From contig JBANDB010000014.1 in assembly GCA_037576215.1 (NCBI GenBank), forward strand, positions 930,001 through 994,000: a stretch of DNA of 64,000 nt, in the 5' to 3' direction. A program made the position numbers and the translations under genes. Positions 1 through 11,955 of the stretch are shown piece after piece. The stretch's first letter is position 1. Each line of letters starts with the position of its first letter. Origin of the DNA: Armillaria gallica (Eukaryota; Basidiomycota; Agaricomycetes; Agaricales; Physalacriaceae). Below the pieces are notes generated by a model. The model did no database searches. It was given only the letters and a program-made list of their open reading frames with translations, and was not told the origin of the DNA.

Positions 1-642
1 TCTGCATCGGCCCAACGCATCCTGTCTTCTGTACTTGTTTCCCTTTCTGCCTTCTATGCCACCACTCGGAATCTTCAGGAGGCGGAAGTAGTAGAAAACA
101 GCGCATTGAATGCTATTCGTTCTATGGCACAGCCAGAATCTTCGTCCATTTCCCCATCCAAATCACTCCACACTTCGACTTTACTCCAACGGTCATCTGT
201 TCTCTCCGTCCATCAGGCAGAAGTGCTGTACGCACGAGGCAAGTCACCAAAAGAGTCCATTAAATGGCTTTCATCAGCGGCAGAGTCATCCGAGAGTGTA
301 GTACGTGCCTTGACGGGCTCCCAGACCGCTCGTATAGATGATGTTTCACCGGTATACAAGCAAACTAAACCCCTGCTAGCTCCAGCAACTGAATTGCTGC
401 GGGACGCTCGCCGAACCGCCTCGGAGGCCTGGAATTTGATGGGCATTTTGAAAGAACAAATATCCAGTCGTGACCAGCAGTCTGCTCTCGAATGTTACGA
501 ACGCGCATTGCATTGGGCAGGAAAGTTGGATGACGCTGGTGAACGGATTCCGGATGTGATATTATCTCGGGAGTGGAAGGTCATTATGGACAACTACACC
601 CGACTAAAACGAGCCACCCAGCCCGAAAGTCGTACACCGTAA
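1..642 (+). CDS. TPR-like protein, 3' part only
   Basis: The reading frame is open from the first base of the window, so this is the C-terminal part of a gene that starts upstream. About 213 codons are visible. The last third has a helical repeat look (WNLMGILKEQ followed by ALECYERALHWAGK), which fits a tetratricopeptide-like helix pair with the usual small/large residue spacing. TPRs are protein-interaction scaffolds, and the partner and location cannot be told from this part. There is no stop before TAA at 640-642 and no intron is needed. The next gene is convergent, only about 175 bp away. I do not recognise the family with certainty. It resembles fungal mitochondrial TPR proteins only in a general way. 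Confidence 0.6.
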   Translation, partial: SASAQRILSSVLVSLSAFYATTRNLQEAEVVENSALNAIRSMAQPESSSISPSKSLHTSTLLQRSSVLSVHQAEVLYARGKSPKESIKWLSSAAESSESVVRALTGSQTARIDDVSPVYKQTKPLLAPATELLRDARRTASEAWNLMGILKEQISSRDQQSALECYERALHWAGKLDDAGERIPDVILSREWKVIMDNYTRLKRATQPESRTP

Positions 643-816
643 TAAAATTGACACCATCGACCTCGTTTTGCTGTAATAGGGCTCTATCGATGTATTAATA
701 TCAAACGTGAGGAAAATGTATGTTTCGCTACAATGACAACTAAATATACGCTACATATTATTGTATCCAACCGATGGTCCTGAGTATCGACTAGCTGGGA
801 TAAAGATACGAATCCT

Positions 817-2405
817 CTATGATGTTTCGCGAACTAGGGCGACAACAACTGTTACACTGAGAATGGACACTTAGCACAGCGAAAGCAGAGACATATCAAC
901 GACTTACTCGTCAAGCTTCTGGATTAGGGTATTCAATGAGTAAGTGGAGTCTCCTAGCAGTTAAAGAAACTTACTCCTCCCTGGAAGAACATCCCTTGCC
1001 TGGCGGCTTCGCCTGCACTGAAATGAGCACACAACTATCAATAACAACAATAGACACGCACTCTCAAAAGGACTACGCCTCCCCTTGTTGAGCATACACA
1101 GCCTTGCGTAGTTGGCCATTCGATCTGCCATAGCCTGGACCTGAACATCTTCAGGTAAACCTGCCCGACCTACTAAGGAGGTAATTGTTGCTATTTCGTC
1201 TGGAAAAACGTTGTCGCCCAGCCCATCTGTCTGCGTTTGCCAATGAACAAAGGATGGAGAAACAAAAGAAAGGATACGAACATAGGCAACGACAATGTCC
1301 CCGTCTCGGAGGGTAGTTTCGTAAGTATCAGCCTCTCCCGGTGAGTCCACGCAGGCACGTTTGAACCGGCGGGTGGATTTGGTCGGTAATTTGGTTAGTT
1401 GTCTGTCCGATCCATTCTAATGAGCAGAAGTTGTCAGGAGTAATGAAGACCACTAACTTTGGGCAGTTGAAGTAGTGCGTTTGAACGCGTTGTTTATGGA
1501 TTACGGATGAAGAGCGAACAATCATGAAACCGCTGTCACCTAGACTGATAGTACAAAAATGCGTTAGCCGGCAAGCAGTGTAATATATGAAGAACACCCA
1601 CTTTGCAGCTCGCAGGAGGCCCGATGATGCATTCATATGAATGAGACAGGCTGTGCTAGAACCTAGGCAAAAGACACGTGAGAAGTAGGAGGCCTAGGAC
1701 AAGGCCTTCCACGTACCGGCCTGTACATGCTTTTCTCTCAGTACGCCATGGTATGAGAGCGCCATGCTCTCGAGAGGCGTCAACTCCCACCCTTCTACCT
1801 CTTCGCGTTCAGCATAGTCGAGGGTCGGGTCGATCTCAGGCTCACCAGCCCAGGCATTCCGCGAATATCGGTGGGCATGATACATGAAAGCCTGCGAGAA
1901 CAGCGAAGGGTCTACTCCACTCTCCACCCACCCGCCAACACCGTCGGCCACACCAAAGGACACGCCCTTGAAGGAATACAAGTCGGCGACACGTAGGTTC
2001 ATTTCTATAGGCGACTTACAGAGGAATTTTTCATCTGTTCGAGAAGAAAATCTCGTCATGTTCTCTTGAAAATGAAAAATAGCCACAACACACCTCTGTT
2101 ACGTAGAAAAAGTCCTCTCCTGCATCTGGGGCCCATTTTGTCGCCTCGTTTGGTATGGCACCAGGAACTGTGCGTGAAAGCATTTGATCTCGCCATATAC
2201 CTATAGGGCTGTCCTCAGAAAAAGGTATTTTCTTCATTTCGTTCCCTGACGTAGGTTTTCCTGCCCAGCTGGCGCCAATGTGAAAGGTATACGGCCGGCG
2301 AGGGAATGTTGACATGGAACGATATGCATTCTTGTTGGAACGTCGCAGGAGAGCGCGCCCTAACGCGCTTGACCGCCTGTAAGAATTTTGAAGGTGAGCG
2401 GACAT
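817..2405 (-). CDS. PP2C-type Ser/Thr phosphatase, PTC7-like, mitochondrial
   Basis: This gene encodes a metal-dependent protein phosphatase of the PP2C family, closest in layout to yeast Ptc7, which acts in mitochondria and dephosphorylates coenzyme Q biosynthesis protein Coq7. The N-terminus is rich in Arg and Ser and lacks acids (MSAHLQNSYRRSSALGRALL), as in a mitochondrial presequence. Seen motifs, in order: AGEDFFYVTE, then GVADGVGGW (metal-binding Asp), then STACLI, then LGDSGF, then TDGLGDN, then GGKLDDVTVVVALV at the end. They are spread over about eight exons. A 15-nt micro-exon (2034-2020, residues MKNSS) joins FFYVTE to GVSFGVADG. The last exon is also tiny and restores GGKLDD|VTVVVALVRETS. 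The ATG at 2405 is the only one upstream of the conserved core. The family call is firm; the Ptc7 orthology is inferred from the targeting signal and size. Confidence 0.85.
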
Positions 2406-2560
2406 GGCGGAACGCCAACTAAGCCGCCGCTGTGGAATTCGAATTCGTGATCAGAAAGATGTGCTCACGTAAGCATTCCCACCAGCTCCGCCGCTCACCA
2501 GAAAGCGATAAAAACATACGGTCAACATGCTGGTAAAACATGTATGTACCTGTACAACGA

Positions 2561-4916
2561 CTATCTCTTTCCTAACCATTTTCGCATGTCAAACTTTGCC
2601 TTTTCTCGAGGCTTGCTAGTTCTCACGGTTGCGCCACTTTTTTCTACAAGTTCGGACCTATTACGCACCGTCTTCCCACCCTTGCCGCTGGCAATCTTAC
2701 CAAGCTCTGAAGGAAGCGAACGCCGTCGTTCTGCTCGGACATCAGCGAGCAACTGTTCCTTTGCGTCATTCGGTAATTCCGGAACGTCGTAGGTTGATAT
2801 CGGTCTGGTGGGCTTCTGTTTCGTGGGCACAATGGTTTCCAGGCGTCCACGGTGCGGCCACTCCACAGCCTGCGCAGATTCTGACGACGAAGATTTCTTT
2901 CGGCGAAATGGGTTGACCGACGCTGGCTTGTCGGTGGATTGGAACTGCGAGATGCCGTCCAGTGTCGAAGAAAGCCTCCTCCTTTTGTTTCCATCGAGTC
3001 CTTTCTCTGCAGAAGTGGAGGATAACGATGTCCGCCATTCGGCCATCAGGCGGGCTTTCGCGGTATCCATCTTGAACACTGCCTTCTCTGTGTTGGATCT
3101 CTTCGCCGGCAAGGGATCTTCCTTTTCTGGGTTTGATGTGTTTTCCAAAACGCTCCAGTCAGGAGGAGTGCGATAGAACATAGAGCCGTTGTTCAATCCT
3201 ATTAATCGAAACGTCCTTTCTTGAGCTGGATAAATCTCCTCCGCTCGATGTCCTGCAGGCTCTTGTGGAGAAAGACTATGGCGTTGGACACCAAGATAAA
3301 ATGCCAAAGCCGCATGATGTGAATTCTGCTCGGCCATCTCAGCAGCTGTGACTTTGGCCATCCAGTCCGATGGATGCACTGACAACGGTGTGACGGGTGA
3401 TTGATTTACACTTATTGGAGATGGTTGCGAGGTTCCTGGTTGTGGTATTATCTTTCATAATCAATGGCTATGAGGAAGGGAGCGCGCAGTAACTTGATGA
3501 TACTTACTGGATTTGAAGAGTAAAAATGACGGAGATCCGCATCGTGCTCACTTTCTTCACCGTCACTCTCGAATTCATCTTCCGAGTAGGATAATTCATC
3601 AGCGCCCCCGATATCTCCATCAAAAAGATTGAGAATATCAGAATCATATAAATATGAGGTGTTCTCGATGCTGGCTGTTCTGTGTCAATTCGGGGGTATT
3701 TTCCATGCTGATATAGGGCACATACCTGGCGATACTCCTCCTGAATATTTTCTCCGAGAGCGTCGGGCAGGCAACTGTTCGGGAGCCACTTGAGCGACAA
3801 ACACGTTATCCTTGCTATCCGGGATGCCCTTGTGGGGTAGTAACGTGATTGCCGTATTTTCTAGGCCGACAGCGGTCTCTCGACATCTTCCTTTGCCATT
3901 CAAGGTTTTTGGGGGGCTCTCATCCTTAAATTTAGACCTATGAGGGTGAGCATATTCCACGGTGTCGATGTACAGATTGAAGACTGAAGGCGAGGAAAAC
4001 ATCTTGCACGGAGGAGGCATAAGGGATGATAGAATCGTAAGTGAAGTTCGGAGGGGCGTCGGGTGATATAGGTCTGGGTTACTGGATACAGACCAGGGAT
4101 GGGTGCAAGAAGAGACGGTGCATTTGGTACCACGCAGGTCTTTTGACAGATACTATAGATCAGTGTCACCCCTATAGCTCTAGGACGTCAATGACATACC
4201 CAAGACAGCGAGAAGTGGGAAGCTCTTGACATAATGGAATACTTTGTGCGTGATGCCTCGGCAACTTCTGAGACGAAGGATTCTCAACGGCCAAGGACCT
4301 CGACGTCTGCCATCGTCGTACCATCCCACCATTTTGCTGAGGACACTAACTCCATAGTCAGTCACCGTTGTCCCGCTGGCTTCCAAGGCGCACAGACTAC
4401 TCAAATGTCTGAGTTCAGATATACTGGAGTCGGCAAGCTCCTCACAGTCAGGAAGTTCAAGAATAGTAATTAATGTGAAGTTAGGCGTCGATGGAATTTG
4501 TTGCAGGAGAGGAAGATAGATATCGGAGAGCGGGATTGGGTATCGCCCAAAAGATTCTGGTAGAGAGGTTGAATACAGCTGAATGAGGTAGCCCATAGCC
4601 GAGGATCGACTCGTGAAATGGTAAATCTAGAATCGTTGTACGAAGGGATCAAGGCTTTGATAATGTCAAAATCGGACTTCGAGGCAGGGGGATTATAATT
4701 GAGGGAGTATGAACCTAGATGGTGTACTTGCTCCGGGGAGGATATGAGGGCCCGAATACAGAAGTAAACGGGCGGTGGTACATAATTGAACCTTTCCGGA
4801 AAGTCCCATTCGACGTAAGGGCCAACTGTGCGCTGCGCTGCAAGAACAAATTTTGAGACCGTGGTGTCATTAGAAGATTCCGCTCTGCGGCGCGCCAGAA
4901 TGATCGGTTTGGACAT
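2561..4916 (-). CDS. leucine-rich-repeat protein of unknown function
   Basis: This is a multi-exon gene read from the ATG at 4916. The N-terminal part (MSKPIILARRRAESSND) leads into a region with LRR-like beta/alpha repeats: LITILELPDCEELADSSISE, LSSLCALEASGTTVTDYGV, and LRILRLRSCRGITHKVF, the consensus of cysteine-containing (Amn1/F-box type) LRRs. No F-box is visible. The middle part is acidic (a DELSYSEDEFESDGEESEHD-type stretch around 3560-3600), and the C-terminal 270 residues are basic and low in complexity, with RKKSSSSES-type nuclear-targeting patches and a final KPREKAKFDMRKWLGKR. Joining the exons restores continuous frames at 3691-3705 (acceptor before ACAGCCAGC). The function is unknown; nuclear location is inferred from the basic tail. 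It lies head to head with the glucan synthase gene. Confidence 0.7.
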
Positions 4917-5323
4917 CTACTAGGAAAAATGAGTAAAGTTGGAGAAAAACGCATGAAAGGTAGAACATCTACATGTACAGAGCCGCGGAAGATATTGGGG
5001 GAGCCCTCTAGCTTAAATTGCGACAACGCTGCTGGATAAAATTGGAACGCGTCGCACCGTGCAACATGTCAATAAGCAACCAGCGCGCGTGCTACATGTC
5101 CGAAAACGGGTGATGTTCCCACGGCAACTCCGCTTCTTGTTTCCACGCTGGATCGCATTCAGCCACCAGCAGCCACCCTCTCTTACAGAATCGCTCTCTT
5201 GATACCATCACTTGTTCCCTCCCGTCTCCTTCGTACCCTTGCTATCGACGCTCTGCCGTTCTTTAACGTTCTTTTTTCCGGTTATCTCATCTTCCAGATT
5301 GGTTTACAAGTCTTCACGTCGTC
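4917..5323. promoter_or_regulatory. shared upstream region of LRR gene and FKS gene
   Basis: These 407 bp separate two divergent start codons. The FKS-proximal half is rich in CT (CCCTCTCTTACAG, CTCCTTCG), typical of pyrimidine-rich promoters of strongly expressed fungal genes. No clear TATA box was found. Both 5' untranslated regions must lie here. The regulatory role is inferred from position only. Confidence 0.4.
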
Positions 5324-8300
5324 ATGTCATCTAGAGGCTATGGCGGCCCTCCTGATCCCCGTTCTAATCCCTTCGCAAACCCTCCCCAGCGGCAGCCAGG
5401 GCCTCAGTATCCGCAGCCAGGACCTCAGCTCCCTCAGGCAAGGAGCGGCTACGACACTGACTCAGATATGGGCGACAACTACGGATCCTACAATTCCAGC
5501 ACGACTCGTCTAGCAGCCGCTCCTGGTTATTTCGACCAAAATAGTGTGTAAACCTTTCTTTAATGGACACAGGAGCATTGTTGCTGGGTTCTCCCCTGCC
5601 CAACAAATCCTGTTTTCCCTTTCATCATTCGTTGCTAAGTACTCAACCTTTTTTTCTCACCCCAGATGGCTCTGAACAAGACGTGTATGGTCGCCGCTAT
5701 GTTCCATCCCTCGAATCTCACGCAAGCATACCCAGTATTTCCCCCTTCGCCGATCCTGGTCTTGGCACCAGTGAGCCATACCCTGCCTGGTCTGCAGATA
5801 AACAGATACCCATGTCGAAGGAAGAAATAGAGGACATCTTTCTCGACCTCACCCAAAAGTTTGGCTTTCAAAGGGACTCGATGCGTAATATGGTGCGCCC
5901 GTTCTTTACCTGACTGTCTAGTTACGCTCAATCGCTCCTAGTTCGACTTTACGATGCACCTGCTAGATTCCAGGGCATCTCGCATGTCGCCGAGTCAAGC
6001 TCTCCTCACTCTCCATGCGGATTACATCGGTGGACAGCATGCCAATTACCGCAAGTGGTATTTCGCTGCACAGCTCAATCTAGACGATGCTGTCGGTCAA
6101 TCCCAGAACCCGGGTCTACAGCGGCTCAAGTCAGTGAAGGGCAAGAAACCCGCCAAGTCCCTTGACTCTGCCCTCAACCGCTGGCGTAATGCCATGAATA
6201 ACATGTCCCATTATGATCGTCTTCGCCAGATCGCACTCTACCTCTTGTGCTGGGGAGAGGCTGCCAACGTCCGCTTCGTACCCGAGTGTCTCTGTTTCAT
6301 TTTCAAGTGTGCCGACGACTATTACAGAAGCCCGGAATGTCAGAACAGGATTGATCCGGTTCCCGAGGGTTTGTACCTCAGCACGGTGATCAAGCCCTTG
6401 TATCGCTTTATGCGAGACCAAGGCTATGAAGTTGTTGACGGAAAGTTCGTACGGAGGGAGAAAGACCACCACGAAATCATTGGTTACGACGATATTAATC
6501 AACTCTTTTGGTATCCCGAAGGCCTAGCCAAGATAGTCCTCAATGACAATGTACGTTCAACATAATATTTATCTTCCTGTCCTAATGACCACACTCCACA
6601 GACCCGTCTCGTAGATGTCCCCCCGGCTCAGAGATTCATGAAGTTTAGCCGCATTGAGTGGAACCGCGTTTTCTTCAAGACTTACTTTGAAAGGCGTTCC
6701 CTTTTACACTTACTCGTAAACTTCAATCGTATCTGGATCCTGCACATCTCTGTCTACTACTTCTACACTGCGTTCAACTCTCCCAAAGTATATGCGCCTA
6801 AGAACAAGTCGTCGCCGTCCCCACAGATGACTTGGTCCGCAGTTGCCCTTGGTGGGGCGGTTTCCACAGCTATCATGATCGTCGCCACGCTTGCCGAATT
6901 CTCCTACATCCCCACTACCTGGAACAACGCGTCTCATCTCACTACTCGGCTCATTTTCCTTCTCGTCATATTGGCCTTGACGTGCGGTCCCACATTTTAC
7001 ATTGCCATGGTAGACGACCTCCCCAATCTCAGCCAGCTCCCACTCATTCTAGGCATTGTCCAATTCTTCATCGCCGTCGTCGCCACGCTCGTATTCGGGT
7101 TAATACCTTCTGGCCGTATGTTCGGTGACCGGGTCGCAGGGAAGTCACGGAAGTATATGGCGTCTCAGACTTTTACTGCATCTTATCCAAGTCTGGCCCG
7201 TGGTGCGCGCGCCGCATCGATTTCCATGTGGGTGCTCATCTTCGGTTGCAAGTTTGCCGAATCCTATTTCTTCTTGGCGTCATCGTTTTCGTCTCCTGTT
7301 GCCGTAATGGCTAGGACGAAAGTACAGGGATGCAACGACAAACTGTTCGGGACTTCTCTTTGCGCAAATCAGGTTCCATTCACACTCGCCATTATGTATA
7401 TTATGGACCTGGTACTGTTCTTTTTGGACACGTACTTGTGGTACATCATCTGGATCGTCATTTTCAGTATCGGAAGGAGCTTCAGTTTGGGTTTGAGCAT
7501 TTGGACGCCGTGGAAGGATATCTTCACGCGGTTACCTAAACGGATATATGCTAAATTATTGGCGACAGGAGAGATGGAAGTGAAATACAAGCCAAAGGTG
7601 AGTATCTGGCATGTTACGCACCGAACTGCCCTTACATCTCATCACAGGTTTTGGTTTCTCAAATCTGGAATGCGATTATCATATCCATGTATCGCGAGCA
7701 CCTCCTTTCTATCGATCATGTCCAACGTCTGCTTTACCATCAGGTCGATGATGCTAGCGGAAGGCGTACGCTTCGTGCACCGCCTTTCTTTACCAACCAA
7801 GCAGGGTTCAAAGGCAATTTCTTCCCTGCTGGTGGAGAGGCAGAGCGTCGAATTTCTTTCTTCGCTTCTTCGCTGACCACTGCACTCCCGGAGCCCTTGC
7901 CGGTCGATGCCATGCCTACATTCACTGTCTTGGTTCCTCATTATTCCGAAAAGATCTTGCTGAGTTTGCGAGAGATCATTCGAGAGGAAGACAAGAACAC
8001 CCGGGTTACGATCTTGGAGTACACGAAGCAACTTCATCCTGTTGAATGGGACAACTTCGTAAAGGACACCAAGATTCTTGCAGAAGAGATGGACGGTGAC
8101 TCCAGTGTTAGCAATGAGAAGAAAACCGACGATCTGCCATTCTATTGCATCGGGTTCAAGACATCATCACCTGAGTACACTCTCAGGACACGCATATGGG
8201 CATCGTTACGTGCTCAGACGTTGTACCGTACTGTGTCTGGCATGATGAATTATTCCAAAGCCATCAAGCTCCTCTATCGAGTCGAGAATCCCGACATTGT

Positions 8301-11164
8301 GCATGCGTTCGGCGGAAACACAGAGCGGTTGGAGAAAGAGCTCGAGCGTATGGCCAGACGGAAGTTCAAGTTCACGATTTCCATGCAGCGGTACGCCAAG
8401 TTCAACAAGGAGGAGCAAGAGAACGCCGAGTTCCTCCTCCGCGCCTATCCTGACTTGCAGATTGCTTATCTCGATGAAGAGCCTGGCCCCAAGGGTGGCG
8501 ACCCTCGCCTTTTCTCTACCCTCATTGATGGACATTCCGAACTTGACGAGAAACTGGTCGTCGACGACCAAAGTTCCGCGTTGAACTTCCCGGCAACCCA
8601 ATTCTTGGTGATGGTAAATCTGATAATCAAAACCACGCCATTATATTCTACCGCGGCGAATACTTGCAGCTCATTGATGCCAACCAGGACAACTACTTGG
8701 AGGAATGTTTGAAGATCCGGAACATTCTCGGCGAGTTTGAAGAATATTCGGTCTCCAGCCAAAGTCCGTACGCGCAGTGGGGACATAAAGAGTTCACCAA
8801 GGCGCCCGTGGCCATCGTCGGTACACGAGAGTACATTTTCTCCGAGAATATTGGTGTGCTCGGTGATATCGCCGCCGGAAAGGAACAGACATTCGGTACC
8901 ATGACGGCTCGTGCATTGGCATGGATCGGTGGCAAGCTGCATTATGGACATCCTGATTTCTTGAACGCGACATTCATGACCACTCGAGGAGGAGTTTCCA
9001 AGGCTCAAAAGGGCCTCCATCTCAATGAGGATATCTTCGCCGGAATGAACGCATTTGGTCGGGGCGGTCGTATCAAGCACTCGGAGTACTACCAGTGTGG
9101 TAAAGGCCGTGATCTTGGTTTTGGCACCATCTTGAACTTCCAGACCAAGATTGGGACTGGCATGGGTGAACAGATGCTCAGTCGAGAGTATTATTATCTG
9201 GGAACACAGCTTCCCATTGATCGATTCCTCACGTTCTATTATGGACATCCGGGCTTCCATATTAACAACATTCTTGTCATTTATTCCATCAAAATTTTCA
9301 TGGTCACGCGTAAGCCGCTCTCTTTTTCCGTTTTAATTGTTCTTCGCTTACCCTCGCATAGTCATGTATCTCGGAACTCTCAACAAGCAGCTTTTGATAT
9401 GCAAGGTTGACTCTCAAGGAAACGTTCTGGGTGGTCAACCCGGGTGTTATAACCTCATCCCAGTGTTTGACTGGATCCGCCGTTGTGTTATCTCCATTTT
9501 CTTGGTTTTCTTCATCGCCTTCTTGCCGTTGTTTTTGCAAGGTACGTCAATTGGCACTCCCATATACTTGACGCTGATTTCTTTGCAGAGCTGGTCGAAA
9601 GGGGTACGGGCAAAGCTTTGCTTCGGTTGGGGAAGCATTTCCTTTCCCTTTCCCCCATCTTCGAAGTATTCTCCACGCAGATCTACTGCCAGTCTATCCT
9701 CAGTAATCTAACTTTCGGAGGCGCCCGATATATCGCCACGGGTCGAGGCTTCGCTACTAGCCGAATCAACTTCAGCATATTGTACTCACGTTTTGCTGGG
9801 CCCAGTATCTATATGGGTATGCGAAACTTACTGCTGCTGTTATACGCCACCATGGCTATCTGGATCCCACATTTGATATATTTCTGGGCGTCGGTATTGT
9901 CCCTTTGCATCGCTCCGTTCCTCTTCAACCCTCATCAGTTCTCCTTTGCCGATTTCATTATCGATTATCGGGAGTTCTTGCGCTGGATGTCTCGGGGTAA
10001 TTCTCGTACCAAAACCAGCAGTTGGTATGGATACTGCAGGTTGTCACGTACAATGATCACCGGCTACAAGAAGAAGAAGCTTGGACATCCCTCCGATAAA
10101 CTTGCCGGTGATGTGCCCCGTGCTGGATGGAGGACCGTCATCTTCTCAGAAATCATATGGCCCATTTGCACGGCGATCATATTTGTGAACGCGTACATGT
10201 TTGTCAAGTCATTCCCAGATGCAAATGGTAACCAGAACCCGAGCCCACTGATAAGGATGTGCCTCATTGCCGTCGGCCCCGTCGTCTGGAATGCCGCCGT
10301 GCTGCTCATACTGTTCTTCATCTCCCTCTTTTTGGGTCCCATGATGGAATCTTGGGCCAGGTTTGGTTCGGTAATGGCTGCGTTGGCCCATGGATCCGCT
10401 CTCTTCGGCGTCATCGCGTTCTTTGAGTTCTTCGTAAGTCTTGCCTTACACCTTTCGAAGATAAATCTCTCATCAAAATGATAGTGGTTCTTGGAACTTT
10501 GGGACGCGTCTCATGCTGTTTTGGGTATTCTGTCGATCGTTGCCGTCCAACGGGCAATTCAAAGAATTCTTATTGCGGTTTTCTTGACTAGGGAGTTCAA
10601 GCACGACGAGACTAATAGGGCATGGTGGACTGGCAAGTGGTACGGACGAGGTCTTGGAACATCAGCAATGTCACAGCCTGCTCGAGAGTACATCGTCAAG
10701 ATTGTCGAGATGTCCTTGTGGAGCTCAGATTTCTTGCTTGCTCACATCTTGATGATAATTTTGACGCCTCCACTTCTCATACCTTTCGTCAACCAACTAC
10801 ACTCTACGATGTTGTGTACGTGATGCATTCGTTTGCTACGAGTCGTTTCCTAACTTTCTTCCCTAGTCTGGTTGCGTCCTTCGAAACAAATACGAGCGCC
10901 CCTGTTCTCGACAAAACAGAAGAGGCAGCGGAGATGGATTGTACGTCCATCCGTGTCCCCTGGTTTACTTTGTAACTAAGATCTATGCATCTAGGTCATC
11001 AAGTACACCTTGCTCTATGTTATCGTGATCAGCTTTTTGATAGCTTTGATCGTTTTGCGTATGTTTTTCATAAGGGGGTTTTCTTTTTCACTGACTTGTC
11101 ACGAACAGCCGCTATCTTCCGCGATTCCATTACGTTTGACTGCACCATCTGCAAGAGTATTTAA
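5324..11164 (+). CDS. FKS1: 1,3-beta-glucan synthase catalytic subunit (FKS family), with an apparent 1-nt frameshift
   Basis: The plasma-membrane enzyme polymerises UDP-glucose into 1,3-beta-glucan, the main wall polymer. About 1,750 residues are encoded in roughly a dozen exons, in line with the family. Order: a Pro/Gly/Gln-rich N-terminus ([20 protein letters not shown]), the Fks1 N-terminal domain ([20 protein letters not shown], motif near 6240-6300), a first membrane cluster (6700-7560), the cytosolic catalytic region ([10 protein letters not shown], then [60 protein letters not shown]), and a second membrane cluster (9240-11100) ending DCTICKSI. Splice joins are clean, e.g. [30 protein letters not shown]. 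At 8551-8553 the frame breaks between DEK and TGRRRP: one A appears missing in GAGAAACTGG. Target of Rho1 and of echinocandins in yeasts by family knowledge. Confidence 0.95.
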
Positions 11165-11955
11165 TGATCTAACACCGTTTCAACTGGCAATACCTGGCCG
11201 ATGCTTAGTGCATATAATCACTCCGTATCTCAGTCTTTCTTTACCCTGTACACCGTCATGTTAGTAGCATGACCTTAATTTTTGGACGGAACTTTTGGTA
11301 AATACAACTTCTTACGCTCTGCATAGATGCATACGTCTGCTCTGAGGTACTGATTTTAGTGATTCGCCCACGACATCAAATCCCACTGTGGTAGTCATCG
11401 CTGTTTGGGCCCCCTTAAACCCACGACATGACAGAAGCGTTGCATGGCTATGATCGTGTCTTCGAGTACTTGATTCAAGGTTTGACCCACCTGCAAACGC
11501 GACCTTCTGCAAACCTAAAATAGACTTGTTTTTTCCCATGCGACGAGTCATTTGATCCTTACTTTGACTGCTGGCAGCTCGATTCCTGGTCTCCATTTAG
11601 TCTGTCTTATTCAAGGGTAAAGATACTTTCCGGCTTCTCGTTATTTCTTCATAGAAGTCTTATCTTCAGGCATAACGAATGTTCAAGTTCATATTCAATG
11701 AAACGACGGACATGGCATCTCATGCAGCGCCTGTCTCAAGGAATTGATTAACAAGGATATCACAATCATGATTCAAAGGACCTGTCTATGTCAACATCTT
11801 CGACGTTATCATGACAGTGTAATCGGACGTCTAAACTTAAAGCCTAGTTATCGAGTAACTGCTGGTCTAGAAAGGGCCGCCGACCCACTCAAAAAGTTCA
11901 ACATCTATCTGAGAACACACACCCTCAGTCCTTGCCTTATTCTATACCGTATGCG
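11165..11955. other. intergenic, no gene recognised
   Basis: This stretch between the FKS stop and the DUF6534 start holds no frame with a recognisable product. Stops are frequent in all frames. The first 200 bp are presumably FKS 3' untranslated sequence. Confidence 0.5.

Noticed and set aside
213..446. Minus-strand frame inside the TPR-like gene
   Set aside because: It mirrors the coding strand of a gene with clear helical repeats and has no family signature.
8540..8560. Programmed -1 ribosomal frameshift in FKS
   Set aside because: No X-XXY-YYZ heptamer is present, and the FKS family is not known to use frameshifting. A missing base is simpler.
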